From the NCBI GenBank assembly GCA_003482555.1, contig DMYQ01000326.1:16017-21386 (forward strand): a stretch of DNA of 5,370 nt, read 5' to 3'. Of this stretch, positions 5,334 through 5,370 are shown one piece after another. The translations under genes were made by a program, and so were the position numbers. Below the pieces are notes generated by a model, which had not been told where the DNA came from, did not search any database, and was given only the letters and a program-made list of their open reading frames with translations. The stretch's first letter is position 1. The number at the start of each line of letters is the position of its first letter. The DNA comes from Janthinobacterium sp. Lineage in GTDB: Bacteria; Pseudomonadota; Gammaproteobacteria; Burkholderiales; Burkholderiaceae_D.

Positions 5334-5370
5334 CAAATAAACATCACTTTAAATTTGACGTTGATGTTAA
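5330..5370 (+). CDS. Start of the next operon gene (cut by window edge), possibly an HSP90/MutL-like ATPase
   Basis: The ATG at 5330 overlaps the methyltransferase stop in an ATGA arrangement, with a weak GGAT seven bases upstream (5321-5324). This points to translational coupling and a shared job. Only MTNKHHFKFDVDV is visible. Short N-termini of the form 'HF.(F/I)D.(D/S)..' just before the first helix occur in GHKL ATP-binding proteins encoded next to this kind of C5 methyltransferase. That is a recollection, and 13 residues cannot establish the family. That a gene begins here is likely; its identity is speculative. Confidence 0.65.
   Translation, partial: MTNKHHFKFDVDV

Larger units (their letters stand above)
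3849..5370. mobile_element. Left part of a putative genomic (defence) island inserted at ssrA
   Basis: Everything right of ssrA is AT-rich compared with gph and ubiG (for instance 21 of 60 G+C at 4261-4320 against 40 of 60 at 2881-2940). It uses A/T-ending codons freely and encodes a DNA methyltransferase rather than core genes. Island status rests on composition, the ssrA junction and cargo type. No integrase, transposase or second att copy is visible, and the right end is outside the window. Confidence 0.6.

Overview
The window looks like the chromosome of a betaproteobacterium, most likely Oxalobacteraceae (Janthinobacterium/Duganella/Massilia group). This rests on the order gyrA (divergent) / ompA / ubiG / gph, the GC-rich codon use, the barrel-less OmpA with a 'CWRTGYWTP' segment, and a one-piece tmRNA of betaproteobacterial type. 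The genus is an inference; no database was searched.

Positions 1-3487 are core chromosome. The N-terminal 139 codons of gyrA (DNA gyrase A, minus strand) run off the left edge. A 515-base gap follows, with a good sigma70-type promoter for ompA. ompA encodes a periplasmic, peptidoglycan-binding OmpA-family protein and ends at a strong intrinsic terminator. ubiG (ubiquinone methyltransferase) has a predicted promoter placed so that its mRNA would begin at or next to the start codon. gph (phosphoglycolate phosphatase) follows after 49 bases and is probably cotranscribed with ubiG. The gph-ssrA gap holds a roughly 156-base imperfect inverted repeat with a central hairpin, possibly an interspersed repeat.

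Positions 3488-3848 are ssrA (tmRNA), complete with a G3.U pair in the acceptor stem, an encoded CCA end and the tag ANDNSYALAA.

From the base after the tmRNA CCA end the composition and coding style change. For example, G+C is 40/60 in the line at 2881 (gph) and 21/60 in the line at 4261. This fits the left end of a genomic island integrated at the 3' end of ssrA, a classic integration target. The island starts with a nested terminator-like hairpin and then about 330 bases with no convincing gene. That stretch carries a promoter wrapped in three copies of an ACTGwCC half-site. Next comes a complete C5-cytosine DNA methyltransferase with all main motifs. Its stop codon overlaps the start of another reading frame (ATGA), of which 13 codons are visible. 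The methyltransferase subtype and the first residues of the next protein suggest a multigene restriction/defence operon of the kind that pairs a C5 methyltransferase with an HSP90/MutL-like (MORC-type) ATPase and often a Z1-domain helicase. The decisive genes lie beyond the right edge, so this is an inference.
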